Shown one piece after another: positions 52,089-61,055 of a stretch of 64,000 bases of DNA. The DNA comes from Psychrobacter immobilis. GTDB lineage: Bacteria; Pseudomonadota; Gammaproteobacteria; Pseudomonadales; Moraxellaceae. Positions within the stretch are counted from its first letter, which is position 1, and each line of letters starts with the position of its first letter. The DNA is taken from the NCBI RefSeq assembly GCF_904846175.1, contig NZ_CAJGZM010000001.1, positions 558,001-622,000 on the forward strand, read 5' to 3'. The notes below the pieces were generated by a model. The model made no database searches, was not told where the DNA came from, and saw nothing but the letters and a program-made list of their open reading frames with translations. The translations under genes were made by a program, and so were the position numbers.

Positions 52089-53633
52089 TTATGGAGTATA
52101 TTTGGGATATTTTAATTCTGAAACGGGCGGTTTTTTAATAGACTTATTACTAGACGATGTTTCTATTTCTCGACTTGTTACAGGTGCTTTATCATTTTCT
52201 GATGATAGCTGATACTGTTTACGCTCCGTTATTGGGTCGATTAAGAGAGCAACTATTAGTTCGTTTTCAGCTTTCTCGAGTACTTTACGTACTTCTTTAT
52301 CGTCAGAATATGAGTTTAATTCCTTTATGTCTTTTAACTTATTTAACTGACGTCCATTGAACTTAGCTTTAGTTTCATTGTGGACTAGTGTCCCGGTGCT
52401 ACCATTACCTGACCAATCACTTCTGACACCTGTATATTCATCGGTAAAAACTTTGATAAAGGTTAATACTGCTGTATCTAATCTGTATTTTTGTGCATCT
52501 TCCAAACTATTAATAGAGTCATCAGCACTGATAAAATTGTTGTTATCAACACTGACATACCCAACTGTTTCAATGGTTGAGACATCAATACGCTTATTAG
52601 CAACATTGTTACGACGAGGGATAGGATCATTGTTGCTATCGTGAGCAATTTTAAATGAGCTAAAATTGAAGGGGCTTGTGCTTGGGCTGCTAGCTGCTGT
52701 TGTGTTGCTAAAGCGCTTTGATAGTCTTTTACTACGGTTCTTAACCGTACTGCAAAGTCGTTCTCTTGCTCTTTTAATGTCAATTTCGTTTTCTCGTAGC
52801 TCTGCGCCTTCGCTTGTGCTATGCGATCTGCTAAGTTTTTCGACTTCAAATTCTCGCTCATATATCTCACCCTTGAATCGAATATTATTTTTGCCATCAG
52901 GATTCTTCACACTAATGCTTGTCTTTGTTTCTCTCGCCACTATTAATCCTAAACTATCGAGAGCTCTTAAAACCTCATAGCGGTTTGTTATGTGACCTTG
53001 TTCGATTTCTGAGACAATAAAATCATGAATATCTTCTCGTGTTTCAGCAGATTTTTTCGGTAAGTCTGAAACAATTGAAAGTATTCTTCTGCGTTTAGGG
53101 TCGTTTGGATCAGCAAGATCGTAAGTCGCATTTATTACATCACGCCATGAATCCACTAAATTAATATCGTTCCTATGAAAATAAACAGGGAGTGCTTTAC
53201 CGCTCGTCAATTCAACATTAGCGAAAACGAAATTTAGTTCCAATCGTCTTTGCTTCTTACCTTCTTGATCAAGAACTGGATTACTGTCTTGATCGATTAA
53301 CACCTTATCTGTATGTTCTACCCAGTACCCTGTATATTGATTTACGGTAAGATTGGGAAATAGTGTTTGCTCAAAGCTATCTATAATTTCAAGCTTCTTT
53401 TTATCGTTGAGCTTGTCCCCTTCCCCATAATCAAATGCTAAAACGCCACTTGTATATATTTTTGCAAAATTTAAACCGTTAATAACTTCAGTGGTGATTT
53501 CAGGCTCACCTTTCAAAACTCTTGAATATCTTCTGTTGTTATCCTTACCAAGTAAATAATCTCTTACAGCTTTCCCACCGCTCGACTTTCTGTTATCAGT
53601 CGTGCCACCTCGTCTATTGAAACTGACTAGCAT
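52089..53633 (-). CDS. mobA: MobA, ColE1-type (HEN) relaxase
   Basis: The relaxase nicks oriT and leads DNA into a recipient through a helper's conjugation channel. The N-terminal domain shows GKAVRDYLLGKDNNRRYSRV and NFAKIYTSGVLAFDYGEGD, then His107 (YWVEHTDK) and Glu132/Asn134 (RLELNFVFANVEL), which make the HEN triad of the MOBP5/MOB-HEN family in place of the usual three histidines. Beyond about residue 240 the sequence is charged and less conserved. Length 514. GAGGAG lies upstream, inside mobC, whose end overlaps the start by 20 bp. A second gene (mobB) is read inside it in another frame. Confidence 0.85.
   Translation of the reverse strand: MLVSFNRRGGTTDNRKSSGGKAVRDYLLGKDNNRRYSRVLKGEPEITTEVINGLNFAKIYTSGVLAFDYGEGDKLNDKKKLEIIDSFEQTLFPNLTVNQYTGYWVEHTDKVLIDQDSNPVLDQEGKKQRRLELNFVFANVELTSGKALPVYFHRNDINLVDSWRDVINATYDLADPNDPKRRRILSIVSDLPKKSAETREDIHDFIVSEIEQGHITNRYEVLRALDSLGLIVARETKTSISVKNPDGKNNIRFKGEIYEREFEVEKLSRSHSTSEGAELRENEIDIKRARERLCSTVKNRSKRLSKRFSNTTAASSPSTSPFNFSSFKIAHDSNNDPIPRRNNVANKRIDVSTIETVGYVSVDNNNFISADDSINSLEDAQKYRLDTAVLTFIKVFTDEYTGVRSDWSGNGSTGTLVHNETKAKFNGRQLNKLKDIKELNSYSDDKEVRKVLEKAENELIVALLIDPITERKQYQLSSENDKAPVTSREIETSSSNKSIKKPPVSELKYPKYTP
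52478..52861 (-). CDS. MobB-like membrane protein nested inside mobA
   Basis: Within the mobA gene, but in another frame of the same strand, is an ORF of 127 codons starting at the ATG at 52861, with AAGGGTGAG eight or fewer bases before it. The product starts MSENLKSKNLADRIAQAKAQ, has a coiled-coil-like helix (KTKLTLKEQENDFAVRLRTVVKDYQSAL), and ends with two strong transmembrane segments (LLTIATMILSLVVTMLLISVL; LGMSVLITTILSVLMTLLIVW). MbeB and MbeD of ColE1 and MobB of RSF1010 are also nested in the relaxase gene, and RSF1010 MobB is membrane-bound and aids coupling to the secretion channel. An upstream ATG at 52897 has no comparable ribosome-binding site. Confidence 0.7.
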   Translation of the reverse strand: MSENLKSKNLADRIAQAKAQSYEKTKLTLKEQENDFAVRLRTVVKDYQSALATQQQLAAQAQAPSILAHLKLLTIATMILSLVVTMLLISVLMSQPLKQLGMSVLITTILSVLMTLLIVWKMHKNTD

Positions 53634-53943
53634 ATTTTTTCAACTCCTCTATTTCTTCCCGAAGTAACATAAGTTCTTCCCTTAACTCAATTTGTCGTAG
53701 GCCATAGCCATATGTATTGACCTGTTTAGCAAGCTGATTAATGTTGTTACAAGCACCTGCGAAAGCTCGCATGAATTCGGGATTTACTTTAGGAAGCACT
53801 TTACGTTTGGATATTTCCTTATTAAGGCAAATCTCACGCATGAAAGGAGCAAGTGGTCTGTCCTCTGCTCTCTCTTTAAGGTATTCTAGTTCGGCTAATG
53901 TAACTCGAATTTTTATTGATTTAGTTCGTAAACCGTTAGCCAT
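53614..53943 (-). CDS. mobC: MobC, relaxosome accessory protein
   Basis: MobC helps the relaxase melt and nick oriT. The 109-residue protein begins with a ribbon-helix-helix-like segment (RTKSIKIRVTLAELEYLKERAEDRPLAPFMREICL) and has the family block FAGACNNINQLAKQVNTYG, followed by a C-terminal coiled coil (LREELMLLREEIEELKK). It is directly upstream of mobA and overlaps it by 20 bp. The candidate oriT lies just ahead of its start, as in related plasmids. Confidence 0.85.
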   Translation of the reverse strand: MANGLRTKSIKIRVTLAELEYLKERAEDRPLAPFMREICLNKEISKRKVLPKVNPEFMRAFAGACNNINQLAKQVNTYGYGLRQIELREELMLLREEIEELKKYASQFQ

Positions 53944-53979
53944 ATTTAATCCATTTATTCTGTTTTTTGCTTTTGGGGT

Positions 53980-54043
53980 TAAGGGGTTTCCCCTTACAAG
54001 AACGATAGCGATAACTATGAAACGAAGTGCAATAGGGGTCGCT
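53980..54043. other. Candidate origin of transfer (oriT)
   Basis: A perfect inverted repeat TAAGGGG-TTT-CCCCTTA (53980-53996) is followed by an imperfect one, AGCGATAACTAT (54007-54018) against ATAGGGGTCGCT (54032-54043), enclosing GAAACGAAGTGCA. The site lies about 40 bp upstream of mobC, where ColE1-type systems keep oriT. The nick position cannot be told. Confidence 0.5.
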
Positions 54044-54162
54044 GTCTGTGCTTGCTACAATACTATTTATTATACTGAATACTTAGTATGAGTCAATGAT
54101 ACCAAGGGATTCAGTGAAACACTTCACCTTATGTGCCGTATTCATCGCTAAATAATTTAGAC

Positions 54163-54191
54163 AAAAAAAAGCCCATCTGAGGATGAGCTTT
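54163..54191 (-). terminator. Terminator of the XRE-ISP-HEPN operon
   Basis: Read leftward: AAAGCTCATC-CTCA-GATGGGCTTT followed by TTTTT, 32 bp after the stop of the last gene. Confidence 0.88.
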
Positions 54192-54222
54192 AAATTTAAT
54201 ATTACACTAAATCTAGTATCGT

Positions 54223-54618
54223 TTATTGTCGAAAATTAGCTAGATTGACTGTAAATGAAGGTATCACTCTATACTGATCAGTAGTCTCAAATAAAAGACA
54301 TATATCAGTTTCGTACTTCTCTGCTACTTTTTTACCTACGTCTAAAGCTTCGTGGAAATCCTCAAAACGTAACCCTAACTCAGGAGATTTTGCGTAACTA
54401 ACACGTCTCTCATCGACTGAATCACTAAAACTAGCCAAGTATTCATCCGACTCTACAATATTGATAACGTAGCCTAAGAAATCACTATCTTCAGGCAGAT
54501 CAAATTCTTGATAAATCTCCTCCATCGGCTTTTGGCTGATATCAAGTGATTTCATCTGTTTCTCTCTAGCTTCAGCTATACGCTGCTCTTTAGTGCCTCT
54601 ATTTTTTGCCTGTCCCAT
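54223..54618 (-). CDS. Small hypothetical protein at the end of the restriction-modification operon
   Basis: Not recognised. It is 131 residues, acidic and soluble; the start MGQAKNRGTKEQRIAEAREKQ is a basic helix seen at the head of various mobile-element proteins, and the rest has mixed alpha/beta character (FEDFHEALDVGKKVAEKYETDICLLFETTDQYRVIPSF). AGGATG lies before the ATG. It follows the HEPN-motif gene by 48 bp and ends at a terminator, so it is probably cotranscribed with it and the ISP enzyme. Confidence 0.7.
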   Translation of the reverse strand: MGQAKNRGTKEQRIAEAREKQMKSLDISQKPMEEIYQEFDLPEDSDFLGYVINIVESDEYLASFSDSVDERRVSYAKSPELGLRFEDFHEALDVGKKVAEKYETDICLLFETTDQYRVIPSFTVNLANFRQ

Positions 54619-54666
54619 TTTGACATCCTATATATTTATATTGTTAATACTATATGATACTTATAC

Positions 54667-55326
54667 TTATACTTTTTGCTTTTTCCTCACTCTGTCTTGT
54701 TCTAAACGGACAAACTCAGCTTCTAGCCATTCACAAAAACCTTCTATTAGCGAAGCTGTTTCATCAATTTTAGGCTGATCCACATAAACACGAGGGTAGC
54801 TAAACCATGTGTTTTTTGAGCCCAAATAACTAGGATCTACAAACGTAGGTGAAGGAAATCTAGCGAGCTCTTTGGGTAGGTGAGTAACAGTGTTGCTAGT
54901 TATATTATCGGCATGCTGAACCCTATTTCTGGCTAAAACTAGCTGCTCCAAAATATCTAGGTCTAACTTACAAGTAGTAAAATCCACTCCACAGTTTCGC
55001 ATCGCTTTTTTCATAGCATCAAACCATCCCTTTTTACCCTTGCGTTTAGAACTCGGTACGTTAAAGCGATCCAACCATGCATTCATATATATCTGTAATG
55101 ACGATGAAAGCATCGACAATGAAGCTAGACCTATAGACTCTATACCATCTCGTGCTTGTAGCCACTCACTCATAAACTGAGGCTCACCTGACTCATCATA
55201 GACAGGCACATACGGATGTTGTTCTCTCTCAATCAAATCTATAGTTTCTTGAAACGGAATACATCCATTCTCATAAAAGTACTTAGTAAATTTGATTCGC
55301 TCTTTCGTAAAATACTCAATATCCAT
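54667..55326 (-). CDS. HEPN-motif protein beside the type ISP enzyme
   Basis: A 219-residue helical protein. Residues 131-140 read LARNRVQHAD, giving Arg133-x4-His138, the R-x4-6-H signature of HEPN RNases, on a helix following another long helix (LDLDILEQLV), as in the HEPN fold. The first part (EQHPYVPVYDESGEPQFMSEWLQARDGIESIGLASLSMLSSSLQIYMNAWLDRF) is a long helical bundle typical of HEPN-like proteins near toxins and restriction systems. It starts 52 bp after the ISP gene ends. An RNA-cleaving back-up effector is an inference; it could equally be a non-catalytic partner. Confidence 0.65.
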   Translation of the reverse strand: MDIEYFTKERIKFTKYFYENGCIPFQETIDLIEREQHPYVPVYDESGEPQFMSEWLQARDGIESIGLASLSMLSSSLQIYMNAWLDRFNVPSSKRKGKKGWFDAMKKAMRNCGVDFTTCKLDLDILEQLVLARNRVQHADNITSNTVTHLPKELARFPSPTFVDPSYLGSKNTWFSYPRVYVDQPKIDETASLIEGFCEWLEAEFVRLEQDRVRKKQKV

Positions 55327-55378
55327 ATCTAGCCTACCCTAGTGCTTGTATTGGTTTTCAAGTTTGTAAAACATACAT

Positions 55379-58300
55379 TTACTCAAGCACCAAATCAGGC
55401 AAACCATTCACTATCTTCTGAGTCTTTAAGCTCACGTTGATGACACGCAGTAGTAGCTCTAACGGGTAGCGTGCGTTATTCATGGTCTCAAGCGCCCAAT
55501 CGTTAGCATCATTAGTTATCTCAGAATTTTTATCAGTCTTAACAGATTGACGCTCTATGATCCATTCAATTGCGGGCTTTCCATTTACCACGTAGTCATA
55601 TGCTTCTTCAGGTATATGTTCTATCGTTATCTGATTGTTATAAACGATTTTGGTAGGATCATCTTCATTCTTACCTGTCTCATCATTTTTACGCTTAGCG
55701 TACTTCATCTTAGTAACATAAAACTGATCATCGCTTATATTAGATTTTGCCCAATTTTGTCCGTCTGCAAGCTTTAGGTTAGTAAGCTTAGAGTTGAACT
55801 TTACTCCTTGGTACATATCTACGTTTTCGTAGTTAATATGCAAGTCTGCTAAGTTACGACCGGCTTTGCTAAAATCGATAAAATCTTTGTATTTCTTAAC
55901 TCTTGGAATGTTTGGTAGCTGCTTCATGAGATTTTCAGCATAGCGCTCACGGTAGTCTTCACTGTTGAGAAGTCCATAAATATAATAGAAAATATCTTCT
56001 TTAGTGATGCTATCGCCTTCATTCATTTGGCTACTATAGTAATTGGCAAAATGAGCTAGTCCTTCGTTAGTAATGGCATCTGTACGTTTATATAACGGAA
56101 TACCATTTTTATCAGTTACGGTATACGCACTATTTACAAGTTCTTGCTTAGAATCTGTTAATAAATCAAAGTTTGCTCCTTTAAATGTTTCGTCATCTTC
56201 TATCTTTTCATACAAATATAAGGGAAAGCATTGACCATTACCCATTAACTGAATATCAGGTAAAGTATCAGTCATCAATGCAGAAAAATCCTTAGTAGTA
56301 CCCAATCCCACTATAGAAATAACTAAGTTATCAAGATCAGCTGAAGGTTTAATCTTTGGGAACTGATAAACCCTTTCGTTAAGGGCTCTATCATAATAGA
56401 TAAACGTTTTAGTATAAGGTCTATACAGAGCAGTAGTTATATTTTCTAGGTTTTTAGTTATGACTTCCTGTCGGGTTAAAGACTGTACAAGACCACCACT
56501 CCAACTAATAAGTTTTGGATCATTCTCAATATCATTCTTACCAAGAAACTTTTCAACATCTTGTAACTTAGCCAATTCACGATTATATGTATTCAAAGTA
56601 GTATCTAAATTATTAGAAAGTATTTTACGTGAGAAATTATATATCCATGCATCCCTATTCGTTTTTACTCCTGCAGAATAAGTATGAAATATGGTTGTAA
56701 CTTTTTTATCTTTCTTATCACCTAAAGATATGTAATTATCGAAATTAAGATCGCGTTGGTTGATCCAGTCACCAAATTCGTTAGGCACAATATGCTGCCA
56801 ACTATCTGTTTCAGTGACACCATTAAGATCTTTATACCTAGTGATTGTTTCTAGTTTTTGTTCGCGAGTTAGATAATCTCCAATATCATGTATTTTTATC
56901 TGACCTAAATGTTTAGCGTCAGGGTTTTTGATTAAAATGGATATAGCAATTGGTGCTCTACTACCTGACCCAAAAATTTTACCGCCTTCTTTTCTAGAGC
57001 GTTCACCGCTAGTACGCTGATTGCCTCGCAAATGAAAAATATATAGGTCACTAAACTCTTCAATTAGGCATTTTCTAATACCGTCAGCTGTACCACCTTC
57101 AATAAAACCTGCATTAGTAACAAATCCGATTACCCCTTTATCGCCAATACGATCTGAAGCCCAACGAATACCACGAATATAGCTATCATATAAAGAGTTT
57201 TTATTAGTGGCTGTAGATTTCTCTGCATACGTTTCTCGGATGCGCTCATCAAGCGCAGGGTAAGCAACATTGGCATTGTCATCATTAGCATTAGTTTGAC
57301 CAGCTGAATATGGCGGATTACCCATAATTACCCGAATATCTAAAGCCTTTTGGCGCTTGCGACGTTCACTATTATCCTCTAATAGCTCACTGACCAAGTC
57401 CTCTTTCTCATACATCTCAAAGGTATCTGTTAGGCAGATGCCTTCAAAAGGTTCATAACCGACTTCATTACTCTTAGAGTTGTCTGTAGTGTCGCCAATC
57501 ATCACAGAGTGATAGACCGTTTCGATATTGATACAGGCAATGTAGTATGCGAGTAGCACAATCTCATTAGCATGAATTTCATGCTTGTACTTATGAGCTA
57601 GCTTATCATTAGGAATAATGCCACTCTGCAATAGACGAGTGACGAAAGTGCCCGTGCCGGTGAAAGGGTCGATAATATGGACATTTTCGTCAGCGAGGCT
57701 AGAACCAAATTCATCATTTAAGACGTTTTCGATACTGTGGATGATAAAGTCTACGACTTCCGTAGGTGTATAGACGATACCTAGACGTTCAGTAATACGT
57801 GGGAAGGCGTTTTTAAAGAACTTATCGTATAACTCAAGGATGATGCGCTGCTTACCTTCAGCACTATGAATACCGCTAGCACGCATTTTTACTGACTCAT
57901 AAAAAGACTGCAGCGTCTTGGCTTCTTTATCGATATTGTGCGATTGCATCACGTTAAGCAGATCTTGCATGGCAACTGATATAGGATTTTTCTTGGCAAA
58001 CTCATATTCTTCAAACAGCGCATCAAAGACAGGCTTAGTGATCAAGTGCTGTGCTAGCATCTCAATTACTTCTTCGTCAGTAATACTACTGTTTAAATCA
58101 TCACGTAGCTCGTTAGCAAAGCTATTAAATAATGCGATTTCCTTTTCATGGCTATCATCTTCTAAGATAGCTTTGATACGATCAATATGAGTATTGGCGA
58201 TTTTAGAGATGTCATTCGCCCAATCCTCCCAATGATGTCGGTTGCCACATTTTTTGACGACCTTGGCATATAGGGCGCGTTCGATTTCACCAACTTCAAA

Positions 58301-60457
58301 ATCCATTGGCAACTGTTCAGGTAAAGCGTCTACGCCTCTGTTTCCACCACCGATACCACGACCCTTACCTTTGGGCTTACCCTTTCCTTTACCACCACCA
58401 CTCGTTCTCTTCTGAACTTTATCAGTAATTGCTATGACTTCCATCTTACTAGTGTCACGACCATTGAACTCTAGCTTATTAATCATAGCGTCAAAGCTAT
58501 CATCATGTGAGCGTAGGGCGTTAAGTACTTGCCATACCACTTTATATACCTGATTGTCATTAAGCGCGTCAGAAGGATCCATTCCTGCAGGAACGACAAC
58601 AGGTAAGATAACATAACCTTGCGTCTTTCCCGGGGCCTTACGCATCACACGGCCAACGGACTGCACCACGTCAACCTGTGACTGTCTTGGCGTCATAAAC
58701 ATCACAGCGTCAAGTGCAGGTACGTCCACACCTTCAGATAAACAGCGTACGTTAGACAGAATGTGACAAGTATTATCTTCTAGGTCTTGTTTTAGCCAAT
58801 CTAGCTTTTCTTGCTTTTTACTAGCATTCATACTGCCATCAACATGCTCAGACTTACAGGATAAAGTTAGCGATTTAGATATAACTGCGTTTTCATCTGC
58901 TTCTAGTAATGCAGCAATTTCAGCTTGTTGATAAGCCTCAACAACATCACTAAACATCTCAGATATGAGTTTAGAAGATACCTTGTGTTTTTTACCTTTA
59001 TAGTCAGTGTTGATAACTTGGCAGAAAGCAACTGCTCGCTGCATTGGGTCACCTTGACCTTCTAAACCTTGCTTTGATAAAGCTTTCCAACAACCAACGA
59101 TTTTGGCAGCATCATCCACATTAAGCTGATTATTATCATCTTGAAGTAACGTTTGTAATCTTCGGTTAATCACACTTTCTTCAACGCTTAAAACAATTAC
59201 CTTATAATCCACTAACAATCCCAACGAGACCGCAGTGGAAAAATTGAGTACAAATAGCTCTCGACCAAATAGCTTCTCATTATCCATAGAAACAACCGCG
59301 ACCCCATCAGTCGCTTTTGCATCTTCACTATAAATACGCGGTGTAGCGGTCATATACAGTCGTTTTTTTGCCATGATATGGTCATCATTATGCACCATGA
59401 CGAAATTGGACTCGTCTTCACCATCAAAGGTTGCGCCCGTAGTACGATGTGCTTCGTCACATATAATGAGATCAAACTCACCAATGTTGTAACTCATTTG
59501 AGCGTCTGATAGAACATTGATCGAATGATAAGTACTATAAACGACTGTCATATACTCATCATTATGTAATCCCTTAATGCTATTGGCTAAACTCTTCGCA
59601 TTAGTCGTCGATGGAAAATCTAACTCTGAGCGAATAGCCACAACGCGGTCATCTTCACTTATCTTTTGCTTACCTATATCACTATCTGAACACACGGCAA
59701 AGTTCCTTAGCGGTAGCTTTGCTTGTTGCGTCCATTCGTTCAATGTTTGACTAAGTAAAGCTAAGCTTGGTACTAAAAAAAGCACCTTTTTGCCTTTACC
59801 TGCTAAAGTCTCAGCTATTCTCAATGAAGTGAATGTCTTACCTGTGCCACAAGCTAAAATCAGCTTACCTCTTTCAGCATCGGCTAAACCTTTGACAACC
59901 GCATCATGAGAGCTTTTTTGATGCGGTCTTAGATCGTATTTTTCGACGGTTTTTATTTCGTGATTCTTGTAATACAAATCCCAATCAATCACTGACTGTT
60001 CTAGATCGAATAAGTTGATTGTACTTACAGGTGGCATCTGATCTTCAAGCATATTACTTGCATTATCCGTCCAATCCGTAACAGTACTGATGATAATTCT
60101 GTAGCTGAAGTAGTTCTTACCTGATGCGCTCATAAAGCTATCTATATCAGACTTAGCCATCTTATGGCTAGGCATATAGTTCTTACATTGGATAGCGTGA
60201 TGCTCTCCTGAATAATTGGTTGCCACTAAGTCGATACCTGCGTCCTTCTTATTAGGTATATTCAGCTCTTCTTCATATTTTTCTGCCCAATCCGCATAGG
60301 TTAAAACAGTCTTATACTCAGACTTAAACTTTGGCTCATTCTCAAAATACTTAATCATCAACTCTTCGAACAACGTACCTGAGTCCCTTTGACTTTGAGT
60401 CACTTCACGATAGTCATTAAGAATTTGTTGCAAGGTAGATGGTGTGACATTATTCAT
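55379..60457 (-). CDS. Type ISP-like single-polypeptide restriction-modification enzyme (nuclease, helicase, methyltransferase)
   Basis: One chain of 1692 residues (numbered from the ATG at 60457, which has GGAAG before it; a TTG four codons earlier is less likely). An Mrr-like nuclease domain has Asp76 and Gln90-x-Lys92 (KDAGIDLVATN, HAIQCKNY). An SF2 translocase follows: Walker A ACGTGKT (202-208), DEAH (334-337), and motif VI VQSVGRVMRKAPGKTQGYV. A Gly/Lys-rich hinge leads to the N6-adenine methyltransferase with motif I DPFTGTGTF (from 930) and catalytic NPPY (1047-1050). The C-terminal 500 residues should be the target recognition domain. This layout is that of LlaGI/LlaBIII. Such enzymes methylate one strand of an asymmetric site and cut after head-to-head collision. 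Confidence 0.88.
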   Translation of the reverse strand: MNNVTPSTLQQILNDYREVTQSQRDSGTLFEELMIKYFENEPKFKSEYKTVLTYADWAEKYEEELNIPNKKDAGIDLVATNYSGEHHAIQCKNYMPSHKMAKSDIDSFMSASGKNYFSYRIIISTVTDWTDNASNMLEDQMPPVSTINLFDLEQSVIDWDLYYKNHEIKTVEKYDLRPHQKSSHDAVVKGLADAERGKLILACGTGKTFTSLRIAETLAGKGKKVLFLVPSLALLSQTLNEWTQQAKLPLRNFAVCSDSDIGKQKISEDDRVVAIRSELDFPSTTNAKSLANSIKGLHNDEYMTVVYSTYHSINVLSDAQMSYNIGEFDLIICDEAHRTTGATFDGEDESNFVMVHNDDHIMAKKRLYMTATPRIYSEDAKATDGVAVVSMDNEKLFGRELFVLNFSTAVSLGLLVDYKVIVLSVEESVINRRLQTLLQDDNNQLNVDDAAKIVGCWKALSKQGLEGQGDPMQRAVAFCQVINTDYKGKKHKVSSKLISEMFSDVVEAYQQAEIAALLEADENAVISKSLTLSCKSEHVDGSMNASKKQEKLDWLKQDLEDNTCHILSNVRCLSEGVDVPALDAVMFMTPRQSQVDVVQSVGRVMRKAPGKTQGYVILPVVVPAGMDPSDALNDNQVYKVVWQVLNALRSHDDSFDAMINKLEFNGRDTSKMEVIAITDKVQKRTSGGGKGKGKPKGKGRGIGGGNRGVDALPEQLPMDFEVGEIERALYAKVVKKCGNRHHWEDWANDISKIANTHIDRIKAILEDDSHEKEIALFNSFANELRDDLNSSITDEEVIEMLAQHLITKPVFDALFEEYEFAKKNPISVAMQDLLNVMQSHNIDKEAKTLQSFYESVKMRASGIHSAEGKQRIILELYDKFFKNAFPRITERLGIVYTPTEVVDFIIHSIENVLNDEFGSSLADENVHIIDPFTGTGTFVTRLLQSGIIPNDKLAHKYKHEIHANEIVLLAYYIACINIETVYHSVMIGDTTDNSKSNEVGYEPFEGICLTDTFEMYEKEDLVSELLEDNSERRKRQKALDIRVIMGNPPYSAGQTNANDDNANVAYPALDERIRETYAEKSTATNKNSLYDSYIRGIRWASDRIGDKGVIGFVTNAGFIEGGTADGIRKCLIEEFSDLYIFHLRGNQRTSGERSRKEGGKIFGSGSRAPIAISILIKNPDAKHLGQIKIHDIGDYLTREQKLETITRYKDLNGVTETDSWQHIVPNEFGDWINQRDLNFDNYISLGDKKDKKVTTIFHTYSAGVKTNRDAWIYNFSRKILSNNLDTTLNTYNRELAKLQDVEKFLGKNDIENDPKLISWSGGLVQSLTRQEVITKNLENITTALYRPYTKTFIYYDRALNERVYQFPKIKPSADLDNLVISIVGLGTTKDFSALMTDTLPDIQLMGNGQCFPLYLYEKIEDDETFKGANFDLLTDSKQELVNSAYTVTDKNGIPLYKRTDAITNEGLAHFANYYSSQMNEGDSITKEDIFYYIYGLLNSEDYRERYAENLMKQLPNIPRVKKYKDFIDFSKAGRNLADLHINYENVDMYQGVKFNSKLTNLKLADGQNWAKSNISDDQFYVTKMKYAKRKNDETGKNEDDPTKIVYNNQITIEHIPEEAYDYVVNGKPAIEWIIERQSVKTDKNSEITNDANDWALETMNNARYPLELLLRVINVSLKTQKIVNGLPDLVLE

Positions 60458-60528
60458 ATTGGCTTCCAAAATATTATAAAACTAAAGTAGGTTTTTTTAA
60501 TGAATATCCAAAATTTATCTCTATCATT

Positions 60529-60966
60529 CTACTTTAGAGAAGGCATTGTTAAAGCTATCTGCACGATATCCTTGAGTGTATAGTCTGTAATGCTCGTAGC
60601 CCCCGCTCTTTGCAGTGTATCTTCCACAAGAATTAATTTTTCCAAAACTTCGTCATACCTATTTTCATCTCTATTTGGCAACAAACGTTTACCAAAAGAA
60701 GGTTTTTCATCACCCCTAACAACGCTGTCTAGGTCATTAGCCCATTCACGCAATGTTTCACCTGTCAATATATACATAACATCAAAGCCCATCGCGCGTA
60801 GCTTAACTAGGAGAGAAATAGGCATATCTCGCTTACCTGTCTCATAGTTACGATAAGTACTTAAATGTATATCTAACGCTGAGCAAACCTCTGAGTTTTT
60901 TAAATTTAAACGTATTTTTTCTAGCTCTATTCTTTTACCAATCGACTCGTTACTCTCATTAATCAT
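60529..60966 (-). CDS. XRE-family regulator heading the restriction-modification operon
   Basis: A 145-residue protein with an N-terminal helix-turn-helix (IGKRIELEKIRLNLKNSEVCSALDIHLSTYRNYETGKRDMPISLL, about 9-53), followed by MGFDVMYILTGE, a linker often seen in phage-type repressors, and a C-terminal helical part. A strong AGGAG site precedes the ATG. The ISP gene begins 71 bp downstream, so it probably controls timing of that enzyme, in the manner of a controller protein. The region upstream has two 21-bp repeats that may be its operator. Confidence 0.82.
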   Translation of the reverse strand: MINESNESIGKRIELEKIRLNLKNSEVCSALDIHLSTYRNYETGKRDMPISLLVKLRAMGFDVMYILTGETLREWANDLDSVVRGDEKPSFGKRLLPNRDENRYDEVLEKLILVEDTLQRAGATSITDYTLKDIVQIALTMPSLK

Positions 60967-61055
60967 ATAAATCTCCTATAAAATTTAAAAAATAACTCAG
61001 ATAAATATTAATCACATATAAAAAATAAAGTTATACAACTAAATTTGGTCATTAT

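Noticed and set aside
52357..52980. Rightward ORFs opposite mobA
   Set aside because: They are Leu/Ser-rich shadows of mobA and the nested mobB, with no translation signals.
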